DNA from: Caenorhabditis remanei
Lineage: Eukaryota; Nematoda; Chromadorea; Rhabditida; Rhabditidae
Direction of reading: 5' to 3'
Assembly: GCF_010183535.1 (NCBI RefSeq)
Contig: NC_071329.1
Span: 17,250,879 to 17,314,878, forward strand
Length of the DNA stretch: 64,000 nucleotides
A program made the translations under genes and the position numbers. Under the pieces are notes generated by a model. That model ran no database searches and was not told where the DNA came from. It was given only the letters and a program-made list of their open reading frames with translations. Positions 10,784 to 22,530 of this stretch are shown here, one piece after another. How positions within the stretch are numbered: position 1 is the stretch's first letter; the number at the start of each line of letters is the position of its first letter.

Positions 10784-12264
10784 TCCCCCTTCTTTTGGGA
10801 AAGCTCGTCCCGAGCGACTCAAATAAAAAGCTATAGGGGTAAATCGGGAAATGAAATATTTAAAGTGAGTAAATTATCTGATGTAGCGGTAGGTGTAGAT
10901 AATGTTGATGCCATTGTCCAAAATTGAGTTCATTTCCAACTTCTGTAGTTCCAATCCTTCTCCAAACCATTCCATATTCTGTTGTTGCGATCCTCAGCTT
11001 CCGAAGACAAACCATCCTGCTTCTTGTCCTTGTTGCTGTTCCGTTGTAGCATGACTCCTTGACACGATTTGAGTTGTTCCAGATGTTGTTGTTAACGCCA
11101 TTGATCTTTTTGTAGTGTCCCGTTGAATGAAGCCATTGTTGGTGTCCACAATGATGCCACTGTTTGCCAAGGTTGTAAAATACAAATTTAGCATTTTGTG
11201 CCGCCATTTCTTTGTTATCAGTCAGAGAGTTTTCATGATTTGCCAGTAGCACGTCTTACGTTGGCAAGTTTTGTTTTCAAAGGTTTCATCTCGACAGATG
11301 AATGAATTGAAATACTTTACTTGCTAAGACTGAATGGTCGACAATCATCTTCTAACTGCTGATCTGTCTTTACTGAATTTCTACTTTTAAGGCAGAATTC
11401 AGTTGGGCAAGGTCCGTCTTACACCTTTTATGGGGGTATTAAACGGTTACCTTTTTTTCGGTCAGGTTCCCAATGATTTGTTTTCCGATAGAAAACATCA
11501 TTGCATATCTCATCTAGTTCTTTAGACGTAACTTTTCCGTACTCGAAATCTTGGCTCGTTCTTTGAAAAGAGTTTCGATCTTACTCGCCACATCAGGTAT
11601 TTACCGTTATCATCTTCTTTGAGCATGACAACTTAAACCAATTAATCTCTTCTCTGATGTGGATTGAATTCTCTCAAAATTATGAATTTCAAGATATTTC
11701 AATACGACATGATTCTCCTTACTTATCATTCATTGATAAGCTTTTTACAGAGTAACGAGCTTCTTTCTTCAAGCTTCGCCTTATTTCATTTCAACTATTT
11801 TTTTTCTGGACACGAAGAGAGTGTTTCTGGACACGAAGAGAACAGAATCATGTTGAACGAGCTTGAAGTCATTCCTATCAAAGTACTTGCTTTGATAACG
11901 AGCATTTCAGATGTCTAGCTTCACTCTGAATACATTTGAGTGGCGGACTAATAAGATGTTTTGATTATAAAATGATTTCTTAGTTCACTAGCTCTTACAA
12001 AAGCGGAGGATTGGTTGACTTTTGCATTAGAGGTAGTTTCTGAGATTTACCAGCTCTGACAGTAGAGAATGGAGAAGATACTGTCACAGGTGGAATCTTT
12101 TTTTTTTCTTTTACAAAACCAAGCAATTTGCTGTTGGGTACTCTTTGGTAGCCTAGCAATTGGTCAGAATTATAAAGAAGAACTCGTCATTTCAGAATCA
12201 GGTTTCGAACTCTGCACCCTTGTTCACCAAGAGCAGTGTACTCATGGCGAAGGTGGTACCTCCA
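10784..12264. other. Interior of the small LTR element, non-coding
   Basis: Only short, low-complexity open frames are present, with no gag, protease or polymerase motifs on either strand. A direct repeat of 16-17 bp (tctggacacgaagaga) occurs at about 11807 and 11826. Confidence 0.55.
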
Positions 12265-12501
12265 TGTTATATAGAGATTCTTTCTGCCATTCAGTGTAGC
12301 GGTATCATCATCTTTATTTAGTGTCAGTTAGACATCATTATGTCCAATAAACATAGATAAGAGAACCGACCAAGACTGGTCGGTGGCAGGGGTTAAATAC
12401 AAATGTCTTATCAGTTAGTACCGGGAGCTGGTCACTATATGGAAGGTGCTAGAATAAGTGTTTACGTCAGAGGAACTCAAAGAACGTTATGGGGCATGAC
12501 A
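12265..12501 (-). repeat. 5' LTR of the small element
   Basis: 237-bp direct repeat paired with 10547-10783. The primer site abuts it on its inner side. Confidence 0.93.
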
Positions 12502-12712
12502 TGATTATGATTACTGACGTTCGTCGAGACAGAACTTACTGAGCATTTGGCGATTTTATAATCAAAAAAAAATAAAAAAGAGTTCAACTCGGTAAATAAA
12601 AAAACACGTGACCAAAAAAATCCGAGAAAAAACTTTCAGAAAAATCTCATTTTTTCCAATTTGACCGTGGCATGACCCTATATTTGTCTTATCCCGTCCT
12701 CATTTTTTTCCA

Positions 12713-12720
12713 TATAAATA
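12713..12720 (+). promoter_or_regulatory. TATA-like box
   Basis: TATAAATA about 100 bp before the start codon of the small membrane-protein gene at 12819, with a GATA-type site (cttatc) about 25 bp farther upstream. Confidence 0.4.
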
Positions 12721-12818
12721 TCGATCGATAGAGTGAAAAGCTTCAGTTTCAACTTTACTGTTGCCCTCTTCTCTCTTCTCGCGAGTCTTCAAGCTTCAAG
12801 TCGAATACGAAAATTGAA

Positions 12819-13367
12819 ATGGCCTTATACGCGCTTGCTAAAGAAGCATGTAAAGAATGTAGGTTTATGGTTTTGTTTTCACTCATCCTGTCCCTAATAA
12901 TTGCAGACATGGAGAGCCCCGACTACAAAGAAGGTCACTATAAAGATCCAAAATATAAAACATGTTGCGAGACATTTGACTTCTGCAGCTTCTACGTTCA
13001 AGTGAGTTATTAGCACAACACGCGGGTTACAACCGCGCTCTAATAAAACCAAAGAAAATTGTGTGCGAAATTAAGAGACTCAGAGAAAAATAGACAGTTC
13101 TCAAGAGCATTTTGGTAGAGCGCTGTTGTAAAACCTGTGTCGGGCTAATATCGCAAACCCAAGAAAACCTTCATCTCTCAATCTTTTCAGACCTGGTTCT
13201 GGGCTCTTGTTGGTGGGCTCATCGCCCTCGCCATCATTGCTTCAATCGTCGGAAGTTGCATCTGTTGCCGTCGTAGAGGAGGTGGAAAAGATGCAAATTT
13301 CAATTACGATGATGACAGTGAGCCGAGTGATGACAGCACTTCCAGCACCAAACCCAACCCTGCATGA
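12819..13367 (+). CDS. Small single-pass membrane protein
   Basis: Three exons (12819-12858, 12907-13001, 13191-13367) join in frame to give 103 residues. The N-terminal half is soluble and Tyr/Lys/Asp-rich, with cysteines (KTCCETFDFCSFYV). One membrane helix follows (WFWALVGGLIALAIIASIVG), then a Cys/Arg-rich stop-transfer stretch (SCICCRRRGGG) and a Ser/Asp-rich C-terminal tail. The double-cysteine clusters beside the helix are typical palmitoylation sites. Splice sites are canonical for worm introns (48 and 189 bp) and an AATAAA lies near 13432. I do not recognise the family. A role at a membrane is inferred only from topology. Confidence 0.7.
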
Positions 13368-13439
13368 TTCTTGATTTTCGCATGTTTTATCGATTGATCA
13401 TTGATTTCTTTCGATATGATATACAGTAAACTAATAAAG

Positions 13440-14043
13440 TAAATAACTAATAGTGAAACCCTTTCCCATTTCTGCCATAACATATTTTTCCACAGATGTG
13501 CAAGGTCCGCCACAAAAATGGCGGTTTTCATTGAAAGATACGTCAAAAAACGTCAAATTTAAATTTCGCGCCAACCTTTGTACAACAGAGCGCGTTTACG
13601 CTACTTTACGCCTCCTACTGCTATGTTTTTCTGTTTATATAAGCAACAGGTGCATATGTTGTGCAAAGGTCACTCTCATTCTCTGGTCAACCAAAAAAAT
13701 ACTAGAGAGTACCAGACGTGTCGACAACAACATGATCATTTGAATCACACTCCTCCTAACAGATGACCAATTGAGAGATAGTGGGTAGGTGAGAGACGCC
13801 TCCTGCGTCTCTCACTATTTCCATGCATATGTAAATCAGTCCTCTCCATCTCTCACTCTACTCCGGCAGAGGAGAATGTGTTCTTCTCCCTATTTCTCTT
13901 TCGTTTTGTTGTTTTTTTTTTCGATTTTGGAAAAATGGCTTAGCATTGTTTCAAAAGTTCCTTTTTTCCAGGTTTTGTTTTTGGCCAACTTTACGCTTTT
14001 ACTCACCTTTTTTACCTGAAAACCAAAAATTATATTTCAGGAA
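13440..14043. other. Intergenic stretch with a short perfect hairpin
   Basis: No gene is seen. The stretch has a TATA-like box (tttatata) near 13634 and an 11-bp perfect stem at 13789-13815. An acceptor (tttcag, ending at 14040) lies just before the next start codon, compatible with trans-splicing or a 5' intron. Confidence 0.45.
13789..13815. repeat. Perfect 11-bp hairpin
   Basis: GTGAGAGACGC, loop CTCCT, GCGTCTCTCAC. The stem is GC-rich and lies upstream of the DUF3557-like gene. It could be structural RNA or a remnant of a mobile element. Confidence 0.6.
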
Positions 14044-16404
14044 ATGTCAGCCCCCAGAGTCATCGAAACCACGTTTGGCGGTCGTAAAATGCATATTATC
14101 GGAAAACCGCCAGCTTGGTACCAGACACCTGAAGAGAAGTCCGCATCGAATAGCTACGGAGTCATGGCTTCGGCGACGAAGCCGTTGAACTACTCCAGTG
14201 CCAAAGCGGTTCTTGAGCATATGGATGCGAATAAAAGGTGAGAAGGGGGGCTGTTTTAAAATGATGAGTTTTTATACGAATCAGTCCAAATTTTTGAGAA
14301 AAAATGTACATTTTCTTCGAGATAATACTAGGGGAAGGTCCTGGAGCCAGTTTGCAGAAATTGGTCGTGACATATAATTAGAATGCGGAGAAAATGCTGA
14401 TTCCAAATATATAATTATCTTTTTCCCTCGAAGCCTGGTATTCAAGAAAAACGAGTCCAAAGTTCGGAAAAATTGAGAATTTTCACCTTTTTAACACGCG
14501 AAAGTTGCAAAAAAATAGTAAAATCACTCAAAAATTAGTTGTCTGGCGTGCTTCTGGCGCGTTTTCTTGAGATTTATCTCAAATTTATATCATCTGCCTT
14601 TTTTATGGGCCAAAAAGTACATAAAATTCAAAAATTCACTATTTTTATATCAAATTGTGCGACAACTCTGAAAAATTTCTGAAAAATCGCATATTTTCCA
14701 TAAATTTTCTGTTTTTGAATTTGAAAACGCGTCAAAGGGGCGCCAGATAATCTAATCTTGAGATAAACTTCATGAAATCGCGGCGACTGCGCACCAAAAA
14801 CATTCAAAAACGCGCCAGAAGCACGCCAGACAACTCATTTTTCCGTCGTTTTTACCAATTTTTTGCGATTTTTGTGTGTTAAAAAGGTGAAAATTCTCTA
14901 TTTTTCCGAATTTTGGCCTTGTTTTTCTCGAATACGAGACCTCGAAGGAGAAAACTAGTTATATATTTGGGATCAGCGTTTTCTCAGCTTTCCAATGATA
15001 TAGGTCAGGATCCATATCTCTCCACATTGACTCCATGAAGCAGTGTTTTTACCGAGTTGAAAAATCTCAAAAAGTTTCCCTGTTTTCCAGAATCGCCCTC
15101 GTCGCCAAAAACCCAAAAATATTTGGAGCAATAGACAAGTGCGTTCCATATCACTTCCAAAACTTGAAGTTCAGCCAAGAAGGGATCCTAATCAATCAGA
15201 AACTGTTCGCTCGCTTCACTCCCAATCTCGGACACATGCAGATGCTCAAAGCCTTCCTCGGAGCGAATCGAGTTCATTCTGTGGACTGTTTGACTGCCAA
15301 CGACATGAACTCCATCTCAGGTCTCCCGAAGAATCTGCAGCTGAAGGTCAACAAAATGGTCTTCCGCGATCAAACTCTGCAAGTCCTCCAAGCCGTTCGT
15401 CAAGTCATCCTGGCAGAATGCTTCCCACTCAAACATATGTGCATCTTCCCGGATCATCCAGAAGACACAATCCTCAACAACCGGATCACCAGCGCCGACA
15501 CCGACACGATGGCGTTGATTCTTCCAGAACCAAAATATGGAGAGCCTCAATTCGCAGAGCCACTGAAGATGCTCCGTCACCCAAATGTGGAGATCAACGA
15601 CTTCGAGATCACATTCAGTGATTTCGTCAGAGTCGCTCAGGATTGGATGAGAAGCCCACGTCCAATCGGCACGAAGTTCGGCATGACGACCAACCGATAC
15701 CACAAGTATATCGGGGCAGTGTATGGAACACTCGACTGTAAAGTGTTCTCGGATAGGTACGTAATTTTTTTCTATCTGCATGCGTCATATTCGACGACAA
15801 TTTTTGAAAAAAAAAAACACACTTCATTCGAAATTCGTCAAATTTTCCAAAACTACTCATGTTTTGACTTCTTTGTCAGTGCACTTTTCACAAATTGAAT
15901 TGGCGGTGGGTCGGCGGTCGGTCCGGTCGGCAGTCGGTCGGCAGTCGTTTCGGTCGGTCGGCTGTCGGTCGATCCGGTCGGCAGTCAGTTGATCCGGTCG
16001 GCAGTCGGCCGGCGGTCGGTCCGGTTGGCGAACGGTCGGCGGTCTGACAGCGGTCGGTCGGCGGTCGGACCGATCGGCGAACGGTCGGCGATCAGCCAAT
16101 CCGGTCGGCGGTCGGTTGGCAGTCGGTCGGTGGTCAGACCGAACCCGACCGAAAAATAGAACTCTTAGGAGGGTTGTGATCTGAATCTAAACATTTATTC
16201 TCATAAAAAATATTTTCCAGATCCATGTTCTTCAACTACGGTCTCTGTCTCAAATCTGGAAACGGGCTCTCCTCGGAGATTGTGATCCGCGTCGTCAAAT
16301 CTCCGTACTTCGAGCAGGAGCTTCCGCTTTTGCACGACCGCGTGCTCTCAATGGTTCTGATGGAGGTGGTGCCAAAAGGACCGGCGGATAGATTCTTCAT
16401 GTGA
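14044..16404 (+). CDS. DUF3557-like nematode protein 1
   Basis: Three exons (14044-14237, 15091-15756, 16221-16404) join in frame to encode 347 residues. The opening (PLNYSSAKAVLEHMDANKR followed by IALVAKN) resembles the start of the nematode-specific DUF3557 family, whose proteins have an F-box-associated-like layout. The middle contains a substrate-domain-like run ending near DWMRSPRPIGTKFGM, which parallels DWITTGREIGTRFSW in the next gene, so the two are paralogues. No enzyme motif is present. The start codon follows an acceptor at 14040, suggesting SL trans-splicing. Introns carry a MITE and a minisatellite. Family assignment is from remembered consensus and is moderately sure. The function of the family is unknown. 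Confidence 0.7.
14385..15010. mobile_element. Palindromic MITE in intron 1
   Basis: Long imperfect inverted arms. TTGTCTGGCGTGCTTCTGGC near 14540 is mirrored near 14812, and blocks at 14395-14500 are mirrored at 14875-14990 (gctgattccaaatatat and its complement). The same family appears in intron 3 of the first lectin (20815-21420 and 21770-21910). Exact ends are unclear. Confidence 0.65.
15899..16150. repeat. GGTCGGC minisatellite in intron 2
   Basis: About 250 bp of degenerate tandem repeat built on GGTCGGCAGTC and GGTCGGCGGTC units, strikingly GC-rich and strand-biased (G-rich on plus) in an AT-rich intron. Apparent frames such as a DRRPTAD-type repeat are by-products. Confidence 0.9.
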
Positions 16405-17011
16405 GATGATACATTTATCTTTTTCTTTGAATCTCTTCTTTCGAACTCAATTTTTTACTTTTTCATGACTTTTCTCTTTTTCGTTTGAATAACTGTCTGT
16501 TACAGTTGCAAGTTAAATCAAGTTGAAATAAAATAATGCTCAAAATGTTTATTCAATAATTTTCAATTTATTATGAAACCGGCAAGACCGTCGCATGGAA
16601 TCCTTTATCCACTTCCGACCCGGCTCCTCCAGATTTCGGCTCGAAGGTTACTGTAGCCGGGAGAGGGAGATAAGAAAATTTGTTTGAAAATATTTGTTGG
16701 TTGGTTTTAACGTTGTTTTATAGCTAATACTTACTACAAGCTCTCACTGAAACTGTAGGACATTTTACTATATAAGTAGCCCAGTGCAATTCTCTGAGTT
16801 TTTAAATTTCTATTTATATATGTCGTTTTTTAAAATTAAAATTTTCTTTTTTTGTTGAAATACCACAAACGTCATCCAATAAATAATTACAGCAAACATA
16901 TGAAACAATTTTCTTATCTATATTTTCTTGCGCCCAGAGACGCTGCCCTGTGATTCTTATCACTTTAGCATACTCTTCTCACTCCTAATTATCGATTTTT
17001 CAGTTTGAAAA
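16405..17011. other. Intergenic stretch
   Basis: Contains AATAAA near 16529 serving the upstream gene and AT-rich sequence. An acceptor-like cag ends near 17003, just before the next start codon. No gene is seen. Confidence 0.5.
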
Positions 17012-18293
17012 ATGGAAAACCAAGAAGTTTTGAGAAGTAAGCCACTCTCCTATGAAGCGTCGAAGTGTCTTTGCTTAATTTGGGCAATTCGGCAGAAAAT
17101 GACTAAAAATTCCTTTTTTCAGAGAACACATCAACAGACGGATTCCGGCACTTCGCACTATCAACTCTCGCTTACCATATGTTTTGGTAAATGTAGTCAT
17201 AACAAGTGCAACTTTTGAAACCAACGGAAGATGTTGGTACACTAAACCAGCCTGGGTACAAGATTCTGAAAATCCATTAAGATTAGTGCCACTTCGAGAT
17301 GGACAAACTGAGGATGGTGGAAAGAGCGGATTGACCATCATTCAGGATAATTCACGTAAAGCAGCTCGCTATCGTGTTAACAAATCGGCTGAAGAGATTT
17401 TGGAGCAACTGTTTGATGAGTACATAAGGGATGGGACAATTGCCAGCGGATCACTTTGTCTTTGTGGAATTCCGAAATTTCTGAAAGGAAGAAGAGAGGA
17501 TTTGAAGATGAAAGTAAAGAATTTGAACTTGAGAACTCTTCCTGCAGACGATTATGAGCACTTTATTCGGTTTATTGATTTGGGTGTGTTGGAAAATGTC
17601 AAGTTTGTTTCTGCGGAGAACTCACTGCCCATTCTTGACAAGCCAGAGGTGAGTGCTTTTGAATTAATAAACGGGGAAGCTCCCCGATTTTTACGGTGTC
17701 CCATCATTAAAAGTGTCTAATAGTGAAATGGGATGCACGCGACGCAACCGCGACGCGAACAACGAAACTAAGAAACCATAGTCTCCTCTTTCAGATCAAA
17801 ACCTGCAAGAACCTCATCGTTACTGTACATAAGTATTTTGTCCCCCCATCAGTCGACCAACTTCTCCGTCTCCGAAATCAACATCTCCATTTCGAAGATT
17901 ACCGCTTCAATCTTCGTGAACTACAACTGTTTGTAGAGGTAAATAAGCCTAAGTTGGGACGAAATTCAATCGATTTAATTTCAGGACTGGATAACGACAG
18001 GCCGAGAGATCGGGACACGCTTCAGTTGGGAGCAGATTCGATTCGAGGACGTATGTGGCATTCTAGAGCATCTGAAGACGCATTTTGGTGCTGATGAAGT
18101 GGGATCAAATCTGGAGAATTTTTTCTCCAGCAAAACAATTCTTGGAAATAGTATATCTCTCAAAATCGGAGATGATCGTGAGCTTGTGATGTTTTGTGAC
18201 AAGAGCAAGATCCAGTCGGAGAGATTTACCAATTATCTATGGGTTTTTGAAATGGAGGTTGTAGCGAGCGCCACTGCCGGTCATGATATCTGA
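17012..18293 (+). CDS. DUF3557-like nematode protein 2
   Basis: Four exons (17012-17064, 17123-17648, 17795-17938, 17985-18293) join in frame to 343 residues. The N-terminus shows the family opening (SKPLSYEASK) and HINRRIPALR. The body contains a conserved run (LVNVVITSATFETNGRCWY), and the last exons hold an F-box-associated-like C-terminus (FNLRELQLFVE, then DWITTGREIGTRFSW). Intron 1 splits the opening, and about 15 residues typical of the family after EASKC seem to be missing there, so exon 1 could be mis-modelled or slightly eroded. It is a paralogue of the gene at 14044, in the same orientation 0.6 kb upstream. Confidence 0.65.
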
Positions 18294-18767
18294 ATTTTCG
18301 TACTTTTGTTCTTTTTTTTTCTGAATGAAGCATCTGTATTTTAATTGTTATTTATTGCACAATTATCAATAACGGTTACGGGACATTGCCGAACCAGACA
18401 TTTCAGAATCGAACATTTGGAAACCAAGATATTTTATGTGTCTGGTTACGAAAAGGCAAGCTTACAACAAAAACGAAAACCGCCGGTTTACATTTTTTAA
18501 GGAATTCGAGTACTAAGGGTTTTTGGTAGGTAAAAACCTTTCTATTTGAGGGCAAATCCTGAAAATTGAATGAAATTTTCTGGTCTGCAAAAACACCGAT
18601 CCCTTTTCAGAACCCGGATCGATTTTGACAAGTTTCCGAAGTATCATAAAGCATACGGGGTCAAAACTGTTCAACAACTTTTAAATGACGAATTCGGGAA
18701 ACTGGAAATCACAAAAACGGTCATACTCCTTATCTTCATTTTATAAACTTTTGAACCTTCGCGTCTC
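18294..18767. other. Intergenic stretch
   Basis: About 0.5 kb between the DUF3557-like gene and the first lectin promoter. No gene is recognised. Confidence 0.5.
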
Positions 18768-18807
18768 TATATAAACTGCCTCCCCCCTCCGACTAACGTA
18801 TTGATAA
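18768..18807 (+). promoter_or_regulatory. TATA box and GATA site of lectin gene A
   Basis: TATATAAA at 18768-18775 and TGATAA at 18802-18807, close upstream of the start codon at 18821. TGATAA matches the intestinal GATA-factor (ELT-2 type) core known from worm gut promoters. Confidence 0.55.
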
Positions 18808-18820
18808 CACTACTCTGTAA

Positions 18821-21800
18821 ATGTCAAAATTATATTCTCTTTTCTTCTTATTTTTCAATTTATTCTCCATTATTCATGCCTCTGAAATTGTTTGCCCATC
18901 CGGCTTCCAACTAATAAATCAAAATAAATGTCTGAAATTATTTCCAACTAATTTGAAACATTTGGAAGCAGAACTCACTTGTACTAGCTGTGGAGGTACT
19001 CTGGTCAATATCAATAATGCGATTGTGAGTTCTCCAGAGATTAATTTTTGATCTACATTTTCTCTTTTTCAGGACAACCGCGCCGTGTCTAACCTAGTTG
19101 CTAGCACCAGCGCTACCAGTATTTGGATCGGCACCTTCTGTTTTTCAAGTCGTGATATTTCCACGTGCTATAATGATAACGGCTCTGGAAATTTGACCTA
19201 CACAAATTTTGCTGCAGGATACCCAAATGTCGGTGAAGGATACGGTGGATGTGTCAGTATGCAGACATCCGGACCGACAGCTGGAAAATGGATAAGTGCT
19301 CCTTGTGAGGTTGCCGGGATGCCGTTTGTGTGTGAAGTTCCAGCCACGGTGGCGGGTGAGTTTTATTGCATTTTGGGGTCTAAATGAACTTTTTTAACAG
19401 ATTCAGTCAATGAACACTAAGAATCTTGACGATAGTCGTAGGCCGACATGGGCCGCCGAGTAACTTGCTTAAAACGTAATATTATGAGCTCAAAAATATA
19501 TCAAAATGAAGATCTCGGCGAGTTCTATGGCTCTGAAATAAAACGGGTCGGATGGCTATTTGTTAATGTGCTGCGAGCCGGGAGAAAGTGCCAAAACTTT
19601 TTATCGATGTTTCTCAGAAACCCGAGATTTCACACTCAAATAATTTTTATTTCTGAATTCACCTCGTTTCAAGCTTTCAGAAAAGTACCCACAAGCCTAG
19701 ATTTTGTTCAGTTTGGGTCCCACTACAAAAAGGGTTACTGTAGTTTTCGTGGCGAGACCCGAATCGCTCGGAATATAGGCTTGTGGGTACTTTTCTGAAC
19801 GCTTGAAATGAGATGAGTTTGAAAATTATCATTAAATTTTTGAAAAATTGGGTCCTACCAAAATACTCTTGTTGTTGTTTCAAGACAACTTTTTCGCTTT
19901 TTAACAGACGGAACTACAGTGGATACTTTTTCGAGAGTTTCATAACAATCTTCAAATTCAGCTCGTTGAGACGGTTTAAAAAAGTACCCACAAGCCTATG
20001 TTCTGAGCGATTTGGGTCTCGCCACGAAAACTACAGTAACCCGGGAGGTTCGTGGTGGGACCCAAAATGAACGGAATCTAGGCTTTTGTGAAAACTTGAA
20101 ACAAGGTGAACTGAGAAATAAGAATTATTGGAGTGTAGAATCTCAGGTTTCCAAAAAAATTCGAAAATTAAATTTTTGATACTTTTTGCCATCCGGCCCG
20201 TAGCAGATCATTGACATTAAAACTGTTGAGATTTACATTTCGCTATATTTTTCAGCTTATAATTTTAAGCGAGTTACGCGCCCGATCTGCAAGTATGTAT
20301 CTATCTGTCTACATAAAAATTTCCTTAAAATATCCAGACCCGACCTGCACCCATAACTACAACGGCTACTGCTACACCCCATCCCACGAAATGCCCGGAT
20401 CCTCTCCATCCGCCTCATTTTTCGACGCAGAGAAGATCTGTTTCAATGGAGGTTCCAAAATGGTGTCAATCCATTCAAAACGCGAAATCGACTACATCCG
20501 TGAGATCTACAAAGATTCGGAAGTCACCAATCAAATCACGCTGGGCGCTTTTTCCTACGACTCGGATGTGTTCAAGTGGGTCGATAGTTCACGCTGGAAT
20601 TTCGATTATTTCGATCCGTTGGATATGTCATTTGGAGATTGTTTAGGGATGGATTTGTCGGAGGAGCCTAATAGTGGGATGTGGACTAGAGTCAATTGTT
20701 CGACGTCTAATTACTTTTTGTGCAAGAGAAAAATTGCAAGTACCACCAGTACTGTAATGACAAAGGAAGCAGAAAATCTTCAAGGTAGTAAGTCATTTCA
20801 GGACATGACATATATGACTGAAAAGCTGAAAAAACGCTGATTCCAAATATATACTCAATTTTTGCCTGGTACTCGAGAAAAATAAAGTCAAAAGTCAGCA
20901 AAAATGATAAATGTTTAGAATTTTTTTGCAATATTCAAATCTTTGTAACTTTCTAGAAGCATAACCAAATTTTGGGGTTTCTGGACATTCAGACATTCGG
21001 ACACACCGACAGACAGAGAGACACAAAATTTGTATTTGGTGTAGTTTTAGGCCCAAACGTCTAACTTTTTTCAACGAAATTTTTTTAAAGTGTTTTTTTT
21101 TCAAACTCTTTAAAAAAAATTTTTTTTTTAGTTAAAACTCTCTGGAAACTTGACCAGATCTCAATATCTACATATGTATGATTTTAAAAGTCTTAACTTT
21201 ATTTTTCATATGAACTACCGTTTAGGTACTTGGAGCCTTAGGCCTCAACCCTTATGCCCAAACTTTGCCTTCGTTTTTCTCGAATACCAGACATTGAGGT
21301 CAAAAACTGACTTTGTATATTCGGAATCAGAGTTTTCTCAGCTTTCCAATGGTATAAATCACGTCCCATATCTCTAAACTTACTCTATGACTTTCCCTAG
21401 TTACTCAATTTTGGCCAATTTTAAGTAATTTTAAATGATTTTAAGCTATCTTTGACGATCTCAGGCTATCTTGGAGCATCTTTGTTGATCTCACCCATTT
21501 GGACCGATCCCAACAAACTTTAGTCAATTTTAGAAAGTCTTATGTGATCCTAGGCGATCTTAGGCTATCTAAGCCGATTTTAAACAATTTTAACCGATTT
21601 CAACCGATTTTTGATGATTTTTGACAGTTTTAGAAAATCTTAGGCTATCTTAGGTATTCTTTAACGATATCGGCCAATTTTGGCCGATTTCAACCAATAT
21701 TAGACAATTTTAAACGATCTCAAGCAATCTAAGCCGATCTCAACCAATTTTAAGAAATCTTAGTCAATTCACCTTGTTTTTCTCGAATACCATGGCTCGA

Positions 21801-22275
21801 GGGTAAAAATTGAATATATATTTGGAATCAGCGTTTTCAAAGCTTTCCAGTGATATATGTAGGTCATGTCTTGTAACTCCACACTGACTCCATGACCTTC
21901 CCTAATTAGCTTCAAACCCTAGTTTTTTTTTCAGTTCTACCCCAACCGGACCCCTTCGACTTCTCTCACTGCAACACCACTCTCTACCTAGCTCCTGGCC
22001 AAATCACGTCCCTTGGCTACCCGATATCCCAGCCACCTGCGGCATACTGTACCTGGAAACTTGCAACAGTTGGTGCCTACCGTCTTGGAATATACTTTAC
22101 TGATATCTCGGTTGCCAAGAGTGTTTATATTTATGATGAGTATGGAAACTTACTGGCGGATCCATCTGGAAATTTGTCGCCGTTTAAAGTGCTGGCACCC
22201 ACAAATATTATGACAATTACTCATGACGGGTCCAGTGGTGATCATGGTTTTAGTGCCACGTTTTTGTCTTATTAA
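18821..22275 (+). CDS. Secreted C-type lectin with two CTLDs and a CUB domain (lectin A)
   Basis: Four exons (18821-19024, 19073-19355, 20338-20784, 21935-22275) join in frame to 424 residues. Exon 1 encodes a signal peptide and the CTLD start (VCPSGFQLINQNKCLKLF). Exon 2 completes CTLD 1 (IWIGTFCF, GGCVSMQTSG, FVCEVP). Exon 3 is CTLD 2 (CTHNYNGYCY, VSIHSKREIDYI, NYFLCKRK). Exon 4 is a CUB domain (CNTTLYLAPGQITSLGYP, GIYFTD, HGFSATFLSY). This plan matches the worm clec genes with CUB, many of which are gut-expressed and respond to pathogens. Residues for classical sugar binding (EPN or QPD) are not evident. Introns 2 and 3 (982 and 1150 bp) are swollen by MITEs. Confidence 0.93.
19658..19817. 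repeat. Palindromic MITE copy 1 (AAGTACCCACAAGCC family)
   Basis: Inverted arms AAAGTACCCACAAGCCTAGA and its complement around the centre GGTTACTGTAG. It lies in intron 2 of lectin A. At least seven copies lie in this lectin region. Confidence 0.85.
19962..20105. repeat. Palindromic MITE copy 2
   Basis: Same family, opposite orientation to copy 1 (CTACAGTAACCCGGGAGG centre), also in intron 2 of lectin A. The right arm is partly eroded. Confidence 0.8.
20815..21420. mobile_element. Inverted-repeat element in intron 3 of lectin A
   Basis: Arms at about 20815-20960 (gctgattccaaatatata) and 21265-21400 match the MITE at 14385-15010. A further single arm lies at 21770-21910. Confidence 0.6.
21410..21770. 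repeat. Degenerate short tandem repeat
   Basis: Roughly 30 copies of an 11-13 bp unit such as cgattttaagcaatctt or ggctatctt, heavily diverged, inside intron 3 of lectin A. Confidence 0.7.
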
Positions 22276-22530
22276 AATATTTTGTTTCATAAATTCTTCA
22301 TTCAAAATGTATCAACCCTTTCACCTGGCTGAATTGCGTTGTCTCTTCTGAACACGGGAAAAAGATATTTAGAAACAGATTTGCAATCAAATTGAGACAT
22401 GAACAGCTGTACGTTTCGCTTGTTGCAGAACAAATACGTGGTTTGGATAATGATGGGTGTCATAAAAAATGTTGAAATGCTCAACTCGATGAATATCTGA
22501 AAATGTAGAGAGTGGTCAACGATAACATAC

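Larger units (their letters stand above)
10547..12501 (-). mobile_element. Small non-autonomous LTR element (TRIM/LARD-like)
   Basis: Two 237-bp LTRs (10547-10783 and 12265-12501) appear identical and are flanked by a 4-bp duplication TGAT (10543-10546, 12502-12505). The 1.48-kb interior has no retroviral coding region. Next to the left LTR lies a purine tract on the minus strand and a block (aagctcgtcccga) shared with the env-bearing element. Next to the right LTR lies a tRNA-Gln type primer site with one mismatch (12252-12264). The same 4-bp target size, primer and terminal blocks suggest it is mobilised by relatives of the env-bearing element. LTR identity points to a very recent insertion. 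Confidence 0.9.

Noticed and set aside
15857..16099. Arg/Asp/Pro repeat protein on the minus strand
   Set aside because: Translation of the minisatellite. It lies in an intron.
21410..21770. GATC-rich operator-like array
   Set aside because: Degenerate simple repeat inside an intron with no conserved unit.
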